Below, one piece after another: positions 43,823-52,265 of a stretch of 64,000 nt of DNA (its first letter is position 1; the number at the start of each line of letters is the position of its first letter). The notes beneath the pieces were generated by a model. The model was not told where the DNA came from. It worked only from the letters and a program-made list of their open reading frames with translations, and did not search any database. This DNA comes from Actinacidiphila sp. DG2A-62 (GTDB lineage Bacteria; Actinomycetota; Actinomycetes; Streptomycetales; Streptomycetaceae). The translations under genes were made by a program, and so were the position numbers. The stretch spans positions 4,345,001-4,409,000 of the forward strand of contig NZ_JAYMGI010000002.1 in assembly GCF_035825295.1 (NCBI RefSeq), in the 5' to 3' direction.

Positions 43823-45573
43823 ATGTCCGTGCCATCCGACGTGCCGTCCGTCGTGCCGTCCGACGCCGTGCCGAGCCCCACGTCCGCCGCGCCCGCCCGC
43901 TCTCGCGGCGCCGCGCTCGCCGTGCTCAGCGCCGGCACCCTGATGATCATCCTGGACGGCACCATCGTGAACGTCGCGCTGCCGTCCATCCAGCACGATC
44001 TCGACTTCTCCCAGGCGGGTCTGGCCTGGATCGTCAACGCCTACCTCATCGCCTTCGGCGGCCTGCTGCTGCTCACCGGACGCCTCGGCGACCTGCTCGG
44101 CCGCCGCCGCGTCCTGGTCACCGGACTCGCCGCGTTCAGCGCGGCCTCCGTGCTGTGCGGGGTCGCGGACTCCGCGGGGCTGCTGGTCGCGGCGCGCTTC
44201 GCGCAGGGCGCGGCCGGTGCGATGGTCTCGGCCGTGGCGCTCGGCATGGTGATCGCGCTCTACCCCGACGCCCCGGGCCGGGCCCGCGCGATGGGCGTCT
44301 ACAGCTTCACCCAGTCCGCCGGCGGCGTCCTCGGCCTGCTGGCCGGCGGGGTGCTCGTCCAGGCCCTCGACTGGCACTGGATCTTCTTCGTCAGTCTGCC
44401 GATCGGTGTCGGCGCGGCCCTGCTCAGCCTGCGCCTGCTGCCGGACGACCGGCCGGCCACCGCGCCGAGCGGGCATCCGGGCGCGGACGGCGGACCGGCG
44501 GCGCCGCGCGGGCCCGGCCTGGTGCGAGCGCCGCGCGGGCGCGGCCTGGTGGGAGCGCTGCGCGGCGCCGACGCCCCCGGCGCGGTCCTGGTCACCGCGG
44601 CGCTGATGCTGGGCGTCGCGACCATCGTCAGGACCGCCGACCACGGCTGGGCCTCCCCTGCCACCGCCTGGCCGGGCGCGCTGTCACTGCTGCTGCTCGC
44701 CGCGTTCCTGGCGCGGCAGGCCAGGGCGGCGCAGCCGCTGATGCCGCTGCGGATCTTCCGCTCGCGCATCGTGTCGGGGGCCAACGCGGTGCAGGCCCTG
44801 ATGGTCGCGGGCGGCTTCGGCTTCCAGTTCCTCACCGTGCTCTACCTCCAGCGGGTGCTGGGCTACGACCCGCTGGAGGTCGGACTCGCCCTGGCGCCGA
44901 CCGGGCTGGTCATCGGCGTGATGTCGCTGGGGCTGTCCGCGCGGCTCGGCGGACGGTTCGGGCCGCGGGCGGTGCTGCTGCCCAGCCTCGAGCTGTTCGC
45001 CGCCGGATTCCTGCTGCTCGCGCGGGCGCCGGCCGCCCATGCCTCGTACCCGGTGGACGTGCTGCCCGCGGTCTTGCTGCTCGGCGCCGGGTTCGGCCTG
45101 GCCATGCCCAGCCTGATGACGCTGGGCATGGCCGAAGCGACGCCCGCCGACTCCGGCCTGGTCTCCGGGGTGTTCAACACCGCGCAGCAGATCGGCGGCG
45201 CGCTGGGTCTGTCCGTGCTCGCCTCGCTCGCCGGCTCCGCACCGACCGCCGGCTCGCCGCGGGCGACCGGCTGCCGCAGGCCCTGACCAGCGGCTACCAC
45301 CTGGCGTTCCTGACCGCCGCCGGCCTGCTCGCCGCCGCCACCGCCCTCGCCGCGGTGCTGCTGCGCCCGGGCGCGACCGCGCGCGGGACCGCGGTGGACG
45401 GCGGCGACGCGGACGGCGACGGCGACCGACACGGCGACGACGGCGGCCAGTCCGGCGACGAGTCTGGCGACGTCGGCCGCGGCGGTCAGCGGGACGCGCC
45501 CGCCGGAGCGGTCACGTCCAGCCGGGGAAGCCGCCGGGCACCGGGTCCGCCGGAGCGTAGGGCTCGCGTGTGA
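43823..45573 (+). CDS. MFS drug exporter (DHA2 type), frameshifted near the end
   Basis: Proton-driven efflux pump of the EmrB/QacA type, about 14 helices. Motifs: LMIILDGTIVNVALPSIQ in helix 1, GGLLLLTGRLGDLLGRRRV (loop 2-3 motif A) and the helix-5 region YSFTQSAGGVLGLLAGG. Near 45232-45245 the frame changes: the first frame ends soon after GSAPTAGSPRA, while the family-like continuation DRLPQALTSGYHLAFLTAAG with the last helix is in the next frame, running to a stop at 45573 through an Asp/Gly-rich tail. One lost base explains it. ATG 43823 has AGGAGG at 43804-43809. Its end overlaps the convergent serine hydrolase by 62 bases. MarR gene upstream. Confidence 0.88.
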
Positions 45574-46942
45574 AGACGAACGAGCCGACGTCCAGGTGGC
45601 TCAGCGACCCGTCGGGGCGGCGCACCGCGCGCAGCGTCTCCCCGGCGTAGTAGCCCTCGCGACCGGTCCACGTACCGTCGTGTTCCACGTGGAACCTCGC
45701 TCCACGCCCCGCGCCGGTGAGCGGCCCGAGGTGCAGTTCGGAGCCGGACCGGACCCGTAGCGCGAAGGCGTTGGTGCCCCAGAACCACGGACCGGCCAGC
45801 TCCAGCAGCGCCGGGTCGATGTCCTCGGCCGGGCGCCACGGCGTGGGGAAGGCGGGCTCGGCGTCCACGGTGACCGCCAGCAGCTCGGCGGCGAGCGAGC
45901 CGACCGCGGGCCCCGAGGTGCAGTTGGCCAGCGTGACCGCTCCCGTCCGGTCCTGCGGGCTCACCCACAGCGCGGCGACGAACCCGGGCATCGAGCCGGT
46001 GTGCCCGGCCAGGTCGCGGCCGTCGCGCCGCAGCAATTGCATGCCCAGGCCGTAGCCGCCGCCGGGGTCGGTGGCCTCCGGCGGCGCGGCGGGCAGGCGC
46101 ATCTCCTCGACCACCCGCGCGGGCAGCACCCCCTCGTGACCCGAGGTCAGGAAGGCGGCCCAGCGGGCCAGATCGGCCGCCGTGGACCACAGCTCGCCCG
46201 CGGGCGCCATCCGCCCGGTCTGCTGCACCGCCTCGGGGGCCAGCACCTCCGCCCAGGGGTGCACCGCGAAGCCGCCCGCGGCCGGAGCCTGCGGCTGCGG
46301 CGTGGTGCGGTCCATGCCCAGCGGACCGAGCACCTCGGCGGCCAGCACGTCGGTCCACCGCGCCCCGCGCAGCCGCTCCACCAGCGCGCCCAGCAGCGCG
46401 TACCCGGGGTTGGAGTAGTGGTGGCGGCGGCCCGGCAGGTGCTTGGCGGGCGCGTCGCCGAGCACGTCGGCGAGCTCGGGCCGCAGGTGGCCGGGGGTGC
46501 GCTCCCACCACGGCGACGGCGTCTCGGAGGCGATGCCCGAGGTGTGCGCGAGCAGGTGACCCACCGTCACCGCGTCGTCGAGCGCCCCCGCCGCCTCCGG
46601 CAGCAGCCGCGCCACCGGGTCGGTCAGCTCCAGCAGCCCTTCCTCGCGCAGCCGCATCGTCAGCACCGCGACGAAGGTCTTGGTGATCGACCCGATGCGG
46701 TACTGGGTGTCCGCGTCCGGCGCGTGGTCGTCGCGCATGCTCGCCGCGCCGTGCCACACCATCCGCCCGTCCCGCACCACCGCGCCCACCACCGAGGGCG
46801 CGCGGCCCTCCGCCTGCGCGAGGGCCACCCGGTGCATCAGCCGCCTGCGGGTCGCGGGCAGCAGGTCGCCGCCGAGATACGCCTGCGGGCGGTCGGTCCG
46901 CGGGCGGTCCGCGCGGTCTCTGCCGGACGTGCCTGTCGTCAC
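45512..46942 (-). CDS. Serine hydrolase, beta-lactamase/D-Ala-D-Ala carboxypeptidase class C family
   Basis: Class C beta-lactamase-like hydrolase of 476 residues. Active-site set: SxxK in IGSITKTF (Ser85, Lys88), YxN in HHYSNPGYALLG (Tyr176, Asn178), and HTG in LAGHTGSMPG. No signal peptide is seen; the N-terminus is Arg/Asp-rich, so it may be cytoplasmic or non-classically located. A C-terminal domain (about 355-476) of beta type follows, as in many esterase members. It could be an esterase, amidase or peptidase; sequence alone does not say. A parS-like site lies inside it at 45682-45695. Confidence 0.88.
   Translation of the reverse strand: MTTGTSGRDRADRPRTDRPQAYLGGDLLPATRRRLMHRVALAQAEGRAPSVVGAVVRDGRMVWHGAASMRDDHAPDADTQYRIGSITKTFVAVLTMRLREEGLLELTDPVARLLPEAAGALDDAVTVGHLLAHTSGIASETPSPWWERTPGHLRPELADVLGDAPAKHLPGRRHHYSNPGYALLGALVERLRGARWTDVLAAEVLGPLGMDRTTPQPQAPAAGGFAVHPWAEVLAPEAVQQTGRMAPAGELWSTAADLARWAAFLTSGHEGVLPARVVEEMRLPAAPPEATDPGGGYGLGMQLLRRDGRDLAGHTGSMPGFVAALWVSPQDRTGAVTLANCTSGPAVGSLAAELLAVTVDAEPAFPTPWRPAEDIDPALLELAGPWFWGTNAFALRVRSGSELHLGPLTGAGRGARFHVEHDGTWTGREGYYAGETLRAVRRPDGSLSHLDVGSFVFTREPYAPADPVPGGFPGWT
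45682..45695. promoter_or_regulatory. parS-like palindrome within serine hydrolase gene
   Basis: GTTCCACGTGGAAC, the same 14-bp palindrome as at 34787, 47493 and 47910. It encodes part of FHVEHDG on the - strand. Confidence 0.6.
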
Positions 46943-47018
46943 TTGTCGTTCGCCTCCGGTCCGTTCACCTCGTCCATCGGGCCAAGGCTGCCAGAAGTGC
47001 CCGAGGCTGCCGGAAGTG

Positions 47019-47072
47019 TTGACACCCCCCGGGGCCGGGCGTAGACATCCTGACGGTCAGAGAGCGCTCTCT
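47019..47072 (+). promoter_or_regulatory. GH3 promoter with LacI-type operator
   Basis: TTGACA (47019-47024) and TAGACA (47042-47047) are 17 bases apart, a strong sigma-70-like promoter. Twelve bases on, AGAGAGCGCTCTCT (47059-47072) is a perfect 14-bp palindrome with the central CG of LacI-family operators, similar to the CebR box TGGGAGCGCTCCCA. A repressor bound there would block transcription start. Confidence 0.75.
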
Positions 47073-47128
47073 TGAGCGCGCCGGTTCCTCCCCCACGCAC
47101 GAGCCGCATCCGACACGTAGGAGCAGAC

Positions 47129-50100
47129 ATGAGGGTCACCCCACGCAGGCTCTCCGGCGTCCGTAAACGTTTCCGACGCTCCCCGCAGGGCGTCGCCCTG
47201 CTGGCCCTGGCGCTGATCGCCTCGGCCTTCCTCTCGCTCGCCTCGAACGTCTCGCACGCCGCAGCGCCCACCCTGCTCTCCCAGGGCAGGCCGGCCACGG
47301 CCTCCTCGGTGCAGGACCCGTTCACGGCGAACGCCGCCGTCGACGGCGACCCCGGCACCCGCTGGTCCAGCGCCGCCGCCGACCCGCAGTGGCTCCAGGT
47401 CGACCTCGGCAGTTCCCAGCCGATCACCCAGGTGGTGCTGACCTGGGAGACGGCGTACGCCAAGGCGTTCCAGATCCAGGTCTCGGACAACGGTTCCACG
47501 TGGAACACCGTCTACTCCACGACCACCGGCACCGGCGGCACCCAGACCCTCGCCGTCACCGGCACCGGCCGCTACGTGCGGATGTACGGCACCGTCCGCG
47601 CCACCCAATGGGGCTACTCCCTGTGGGAGTTCCAGGTCTACGGCGGCTCCGGCGGCGGCACCCCGCCCGCCACATGCGCCACCACCACCGCCGCCCTCGG
47701 CAAGCCCGCCACCGCGTCGTCGACCGAGAACGCCGGCACCCCCGCCTCCGCGGCCTTCGACGGCAACGCCGGCACCCGCTGGTCCAGCGCCGCGTCTGAC
47801 CCGCAGTGGGTGCAGGTCGACCTCGGCTCCTCGCAGAGCCTGTGCGGCGCCCAGCTGACCTGGGAGACCGCGTACGCCAAGGCGTACCAGATCCAGGTCT
47901 CCGACAACGGTTCCACGTGGAACACCGTCTACTCCACGACCACCGGCGCCGGCGGCGTGGAGAACCTCTCCTTCGACGCCACCGGCCGCTACGTGCGGAT
48001 GTACGGCACGGTGCGCGCCACCCAGTACGGCTACTCCCTGTGGGAGTTCACCGTGCTGACCCCCGGTGGCACCGGCACCACCCCGCCTCCCACCGGAGGC
48101 GACGGCGACTGCCCGTGGGTGGGCTCCACCGCGCCGGTGGCCGACCGGGTGCAGCAGGTCATGGCGCAGATGACCGCCGCGCAGAAGGTGTCGATCCTGC
48201 ACGGCAACAACAACGCCACGCCGTACATCGGCAACATCACCGGCATCCCGTCGCTGTGCATCCCCGACATCGGGCTGCAGGACGGCCCGCACGGTGTCGG
48301 CGACGGACTCGGCGGCGTCACCCAGATGCCGTCCGCCAACGCCTCCGCGGCGACCTGGGACAACGCGCTGGAGCAGCAGTACGGCGCGGCGATCGGCGCG
48401 GAGTTCGCCGGCAAGGGCGTGCGGGTGGCGCTCGGGCCGACGCTGAACATCGTCCGCGACCCGCGCTGGGGCCGGGCCTTCGAGACCTTCGGCGAGGACC
48501 CGTACCTCAACGGCCAGATGGCCGCGGCCGACATCCGCGGCATCCAGAGCCAGGGCGTGATGGCCGAGATGAAGCACGTGGCCGTCTACAACATCGAGAA
48601 CCCGGCGGGCACCGTCGTGGTGGACAAGCGGACCCTGCAGGAGCTGTACCTGCCGGCCTTCCAGGCCGCCGTGCAGCAGGGCTCGCCGGCCGCCGCGATG
48701 TGCGCGTACAGCGTGGTCAACAGCGTGCCCGCGTGCCAGAACCCGGACCTGATGAACACCGGGCTCTACCAGCAGGCGAACTTCGGCGGCTTCATCACCA
48801 GCGACTGGGGCGGCACCCACTCCACGGTGGAGTCCGCCAACGCGGGCCTGACGGTGGAGATGCCCAACGGCTATTTCTACGCCGACTTCCTCGCCCAGGC
48901 GGTGGCCAACGGCACGGTCAGCCAGACCACCCTCAACACGATGGTGAGCCGGCTGCTGACGCAGTTCTTCGCCTTCGGCCTCTTCGACAAGGCGCCCAGC
49001 GGGTCGAAGGACGCCGTCGTGACCACCCCGGCGCACGCGCAGGTCGCCCTCCAGGGCGCGGAGGAGGGCACCGTCCTGCTGAAGAACAACGGCATCCTGC
49101 CGCTGTCGACCGCCACCACCCACTCGATCGCGGTGATCGGCTGGGACGGCGGCGCCGGCGTGCAGACCATCGGCGGCGGCAGCGCCACGGTCACCAGCCC
49201 CGGCACGGTCTGGCCGATCACCGGCATCCAGAACCGGGTCGCCGGCACCGGCACCACCGTGCAGTACAACGACGCGACGAACCTCGCCTCCGCGGTGACC
49301 CTGGCCCGCAGCTCCGACGTCGCGATCGTCTTCGCCTCCGACAACTACGGCAACGAGGAGCACGACACCACGACGCTCGACCTGCCGAACAACGGCGGCG
49401 GCAGCGTCCCGCAGAACGACATGATCGCCCAGGTCGCGGCGGCCAACCCGCACACGATCGTGGTGCTCAACACCAACTCGGCGATCACCATGCCGTGGCT
49501 GAACCAGGTCGCGGCGGTCTTCGAGGGCTTCTACCCGGGCCAGCAGATCGGCACCGCGATGGCCGCGCTGATCTTCGGTGACGTCAACCCGTCGGGCAAG
49601 CTGCCGGTCACCTTCCCCACGTCGCTGGCCGACGTGCCGGCGAACACCCCCGCGCAGTGGCCGGGGACCAACGGACAGGTGCAGTACAGCGAGGGCCTGG
49701 ACGTCGGCTACCGCTGGTACGACGCGAAGAACATCGCGCCGCTCTTCCCCTTCGGCTTCGGCCTGTCGTACACGACCTTCGGCTTCTCCGGGCTCCAGGT
49801 CGGGGCGCTGTCCGGCGGCAGCGCGACGGCGCGCGTGACCGTCACCAACACCGGGTCGCGGGCCGGCACCGAGGTCGCGCAGCTCTACGTCGGCGATCCG
49901 GCGTCCACCGGCGAACCGGTCCACCAGCTGCGCGGCTATCAGCGCGTCACGCTCAACCCCGGCCAGTCGCAGCAGCTGACGTTCACCGTCGGCACGCACG
50001 ACCTGGCGTACTGGAACACCGCGTCCAGCACCTGGACGACGGCGGCCGGCACGTACCAGGTGCTGGTCGGCGACTCGTCGCGGAACCTGCCGGTGAGCGG

Positions 50101-50467
50101 GACGCTGACGGTGCCGACGACGGTGAACGCGGCGGCGGCGTCGGGCTCAGTGTCGGGTGCGGTGTCGGGGTCGGCGTCCGCGAAGGCTGCGTCGGGCTCG
50201 ACGCCCGCTGCCCCCGCCACGCTCGCCCTGCCGAACCCGTACGGCATGAGCAGCCCGGTCGGCAAGCAGGTCGGGTGGACCTTCGACCCGAACGCCGCGG
50301 CCGGCACCACGTACACCGCGACGGGGCTGCCGCCGGGCATCTCGCTCGGCGCGTCCGGGCGGTTCACCGGGGCCGCGACCAGGGCCGGGACGTACACCGT
50401 GACGGTCACCGCGCGGAACACGGCCGGTGCCAGCGGCTCCGCGGTGTTCGTCTGGACCGCCACGTGA
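47129..50467 (+). CDS. Secreted GH3 beta-glycosidase with two discoidin (F5/8C) domains
   Basis: A 1112-residue exported glycoside hydrolase. Order: signal peptide (1-47), two discoidin/CBM32-like carbohydrate-binding domains (about 50-180 and 190-315), GH3 N-terminal barrel with nucleophile Asp559 in GFITSDWGG, GH3 C-terminal domain with candidate acid/base Glu743 or Glu744 in NYGNEEHD, fibronectin-III-like domain, an Ala/Ser linker, and a small Ig-like putative domain (YTATGLPPGISLGASGRF). GH3 enzymes remove beta-linked glucose, xylose or GlcNAc; the substrate is undetermined. ATG 47129 has GTAGGAG upstream. The two discoidin domains are near-identical in DNA and each contains a parS-like palindrome. 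It is probably controlled by a LacI-type repressor. Confidence 0.9.
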   Translation: MRVTPRRLSGVRKRFRRSPQGVALLALALIASAFLSLASNVSHAAAPTLLSQGRPATASSVQDPFTANAAVDGDPGTRWSSAAADPQWLQVDLGSSQPITQVVLTWETAYAKAFQIQVSDNGSTWNTVYSTTTGTGGTQTLAVTGTGRYVRMYGTVRATQWGYSLWEFQVYGGSGGGTPPATCATTTAALGKPATASSTENAGTPASAAFDGNAGTRWSSAASDPQWVQVDLGSSQSLCGAQLTWETAYAKAYQIQVSDNGSTWNTVYSTTTGAGGVENLSFDATGRYVRMYGTVRATQYGYSLWEFTVLTPGGTGTTPPPTGGDGDCPWVGSTAPVADRVQQVMAQMTAAQKVSILHGNNNATPYIGNITGIPSLCIPDIGLQDGPHGVGDGLGGVTQMPSANASAATWDNALEQQYGAAIGAEFAGKGVRVALGPTLNIVRDPRWGRAFETFGEDPYLNGQMAAADIRGIQSQGVMAEMKHVAVYNIENPAGTVVVDKRTLQELYLPAFQAAVQQGSPAAAMCAYSVVNSVPACQNPDLMNTGLYQQANFGGFITSDWGGTHSTVESANAGLTVEMPNGYFYADFLAQAVANGTVSQTTLNTMVSRLLTQFFAFGLFDKAPSGSKDAVVTTPAHAQVALQGAEEGTVLLKNNGILPLSTATTHSIAVIGWDGGAGVQTIGGGSATVTSPGTVWPITGIQNRVAGTGTTVQYNDATNLASAVTLARSSDVAIVFASDNYGNEEHDTTTLDLPNNGGGSVPQNDMIAQVAAANPHTIVVLNTNSAITMPWLNQVAAVFEGFYPGQQIGTAMAALIFGDVNPSGKLPVTFPTSLADVPANTPAQWPGTNGQVQYSEGLDVGYRWYDAKNIAPLFPFGFGLSYTTFGFSGLQVGALSGGSATARVTVTNTGSRAGTEVAQLYVGDPASTGEPVHQLRGYQRVTLNPGQSQQLTFTVGTHDLAYWNTASSTWTTAAGTYQVLVGDSSRNLPVSGTLTVPTTVNAAAASGSVSGAVSGSASAKAASGSTPAAPATLALPNPYGMSSPVGKQVGWTFDPNAAAGTTYTATGLPPGISLGASGRFTGAATRAGTYTVTVTARNTAGASGSAVFVWTAT
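47493..47506. promoter_or_regulatory. parS-like palindrome in first discoidin domain
   Basis: GTTCCACGTGGAAC, encoding part of DNGSTWNTV. An identical copy lies in the second domain (47910-47923). Confidence 0.5.
47910..47923. promoter_or_regulatory. parS-like palindrome in second discoidin domain
   Basis: GTTCCACGTGGAAC, a copy of the site at 47493 carried by the domain duplication. Confidence 0.5.
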
Positions 50468-50542
50468 ACCGCCGCGGCCGGTCGTCCATGACCTCCGCCC
50501 AGATCACTCCCCAGGGCACCGCCTAGCCCACTGCGCGCTGAC

Positions 50543-50578
50543 GACGTCCCCCGTGCCGGACCCGGCCCGGGGGACGTC
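50543..50578 (+). terminator. Hairpin terminator after the GH3 gene
   Basis: GACGTCCCCCG (50543-50553) pairs perfectly with CGGGGGACGTC (50568-50578), 11 bp with a 14-base loop that can itself pair partly. It lies 75 bases after the GH3 stop. Confidence 0.7.
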
Positions 50579-50639
50579 CCCTTCCCGCCCTCGCCACCGC
50601 CGTGCGACAGTCGCGGTACTCGACGAGGGGGTGTGCGGG

Positions 50640-51458
50640 GTGGACGAGGCGGTGGGCGCGCTGCTCGACCGGTTCCTGGCCGGGCTGCGGGCGGTGGAGC
50701 CCGCGGTGGGACTGGTCGCGCTGTGGCTGCACGGGTCGCTCGCGCTGGGCGACTTCCAGGCGGGACGCAGCGACCTCGACCTGATCGCGGTGGTCGATCC
50801 GGCGGCAGCGGGGGCCGACCCGCGAGGACCGGGCGCCGAGCCCCGGTCCGCCCGGCAGGGGCTGGACGCCGCGCAGAAGCGCGCGCTGGCCGCGATGCAC
50901 GCCCGGTTCGACGCCGAGGAGCCGCTTGCCGCCAAGCTGCACTGCTCGTACGTGGCCACCGGCGTGATCGGCGAGCAGGAGATCGGCCACCCGACCTGGG
51001 CGCACCGCTCGTGGTTCAGCCGCCCGGTGACCGCGGTGACCCGGCGCGAGCTGCTCACCGGCGACCGCTCGCTCTACGGGCCGCCGCCCGGCGCGCTGCT
51101 GCCGGCCGTGTCCGACGCGGAGCTGGCCGCCTTCGTCCGCGCCGACCTGCGGACGTTCTGGCTGCCCGCGACCCGACGACCGGTGCGCTGGCTCCAGGAC
51201 GTGTGGGCGGACGCCGGACCGCTCACCGTCGCCCGCGCGACCGTCACGCTGCAGGACGGCCGCCTGATCACCAAGGGCGAGGCCCTGGACGTCCTGCTGC
51301 GGATCGGCGCGCCGCCGCGGCTGGTCGCCGACATCCGTGGCCGCCGCTACGGACGGCCGCTGCCGCTGTCCGCCGCGGGGCGCGTGCGCCGTGCCCAGAC
51401 GGTCCGGACCTTCACGCGGTCGCGCATCCGGGCGGCCCTCGCGCTCGGCGAGGCGTAA
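50640..51458 (+). CDS. Nucleotidyltransferase-like protein (aminoglycoside adenylyltransferase type)
   Basis: A 272-residue protein with a Pol-beta-type nucleotidyltransferase motif near its start: HGSLALGDFQAGRSDLDL (the GS and DxD of the active site). The C-terminal half is helical (WLQDVWADAGPLTVARATVT, then ITKGEALDVL), as in AadA-like resistance enzymes. It may adenylylate a small molecule or have another, unknown substrate; calling it a resistance gene would go beyond the evidence. GTG 50640 follows GAGGGGG (50624-50630) by nine bases; GTG 50631 is the alternative. It stands alone, with a GNAT gene convergent to it. Confidence 0.82.
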   Translation: MDEAVGALLDRFLAGLRAVEPAVGLVALWLHGSLALGDFQAGRSDLDLIAVVDPAAAGADPRGPGAEPRSARQGLDAAQKRALAAMHARFDAEEPLAAKLHCSYVATGVIGEQEIGHPTWAHRSWFSRPVTAVTRRELLTGDRSLYGPPPGALLPAVSDAELAAFVRADLRTFWLPATRRPVRWLQDVWADAGPLTVARATVTLQDGRLITKGEALDVLLRIGAPPRLVADIRGRRYGRPLPLSAAGRVRRAQTVRTFTRSRIRAALALGEA

Positions 51459-51479
51459 CGCGTCGCGGGGGTCGGCTGT

Positions 51480-52265
51480 CTACGCGCGGGTGGGTCGCGT
51501 CACCGTGCGCGCGGGCGGGTCGGTCCGCTGCGGGCGGAGCAGGACCTCGCTGCCGATGGGGACGAAACCGCAGGCCAGGAAGGCGCGCAGGGAGCGGGCG
51601 TTACCCGGCGCGACGGCCGCGAAGACGGGTTCGCCCTCGGGGACCAGGGAGAGGGCGTCGGCGAGGAGCGCGCGGCCGTGCCCGCGACCGGGACCGGGAC
51701 CGGGTGAGGAGGAGGTGCCGGGACCGGGACCGGGGCGCGGGTCGTGGAGTTCGATGCTCAGCTCGCGGCGTCCCGCGAGGCCGTCCGCCAGGGTGACCAG
51801 GCCGCGTTCGTCGCCGTGGACGCGGACGTTCGTCCGTACCCGCCGGGCGTGGCGGACCCGGGGGTGGTCGTGCGCGCCGGCCAGTTCCGCCAGGCGCGGC
51901 GGGCCGCCCGTACCGCGTGCGGCGAGCGTCGCGTCGACCACGTCGATCCACCCCCGCGGCCCGGCCAGGGCGCGCAGGAAGTCCGGAGCGAGCGAGCCGC
52001 CGAACCCGTCGGGGCCCAGCGCCGCCACCTCGCGCGAACTCAGCGCGGTCGCGACGACGGCGTGACCGGTGAACGCCACCGAGCACTCGATGCCGCCGCC
52101 CGGCGGGGGCAGCACGGTCACCCCGCCGTCGACGGGCGGGAAGCGGCCCTCGGCCGCGTCCAGGAACAGGGCGAGCAGAGGGTGGGGGTCCGGGCGCGCC
52201 GGGTTGTCCGGGCGCTTGGGGGTCCAGCCCATTTGGCCAGGGCGCTGCGGATCGGGGTCAGGCAC
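51480..52265 (-). CDS. GNAT family N-acetyltransferase
   Basis: Acetyltransferase of about 261 residues. The acetyl-CoA region is at the C-terminus: GPGRGHGRALLADA (Q/RxxGxG/A type) and VFAAVAPGNARSLRAFLACG. A middle Gly/Pro/Ser-rich loop (PRPGPGPGTSSSPGPGPG) is inserted before the CoA site and is likely a strain-variable repeat. Start: GTG 52265 overlaps the MFS stop by eight bases and has GAGG at suitable spacing; ATG 52232 is the alternative without a ribosome site. Coupling to the MFS gene suggests the same operon, for example in detoxification. Substrate unknown. Confidence 0.78.
   Translation of the reverse strand: MPDPDPQRPGQMGWTPKRPDNPARPDPHPLLALFLDAAEGRFPPVDGGVTVLPPPGGGIECSVAFTGHAVVATALSSREVAALGPDGFGGSLAPDFLRALAGPRGWIDVVDATLAARGTGGPPRLAELAGAHDHPRVRHARRVRTNVRVHGDERGLVTLADGLAGRRELSIELHDPRPGPGPGTSSSPGPGPGRGHGRALLADALSLVPEGEPVFAAVAPGNARSLRAFLACGFVPIGSEVLLRPQRTDPPARTVTRPTRA

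Larger units (their letters stand above)
47424..48055. repeat. Internal duplication in the GH3 gene
   Basis: Segments 47440-47640 and 47858-48055 are highly similar at a distance of about 418-420 bases, including a near-identical stretch from ACCTGGGAGAC to CACGACCACCGG. They encode the repeated discoidin domains. Such repeats can recombine and change domain number. Confidence 0.8.

Noticed and set aside
47057..49999. Long - frame opposite the GH3 gene
   Set aside because: Gly/Arg/Val-rich shadow with no motif; the + strand shows a full GH3 enzyme.
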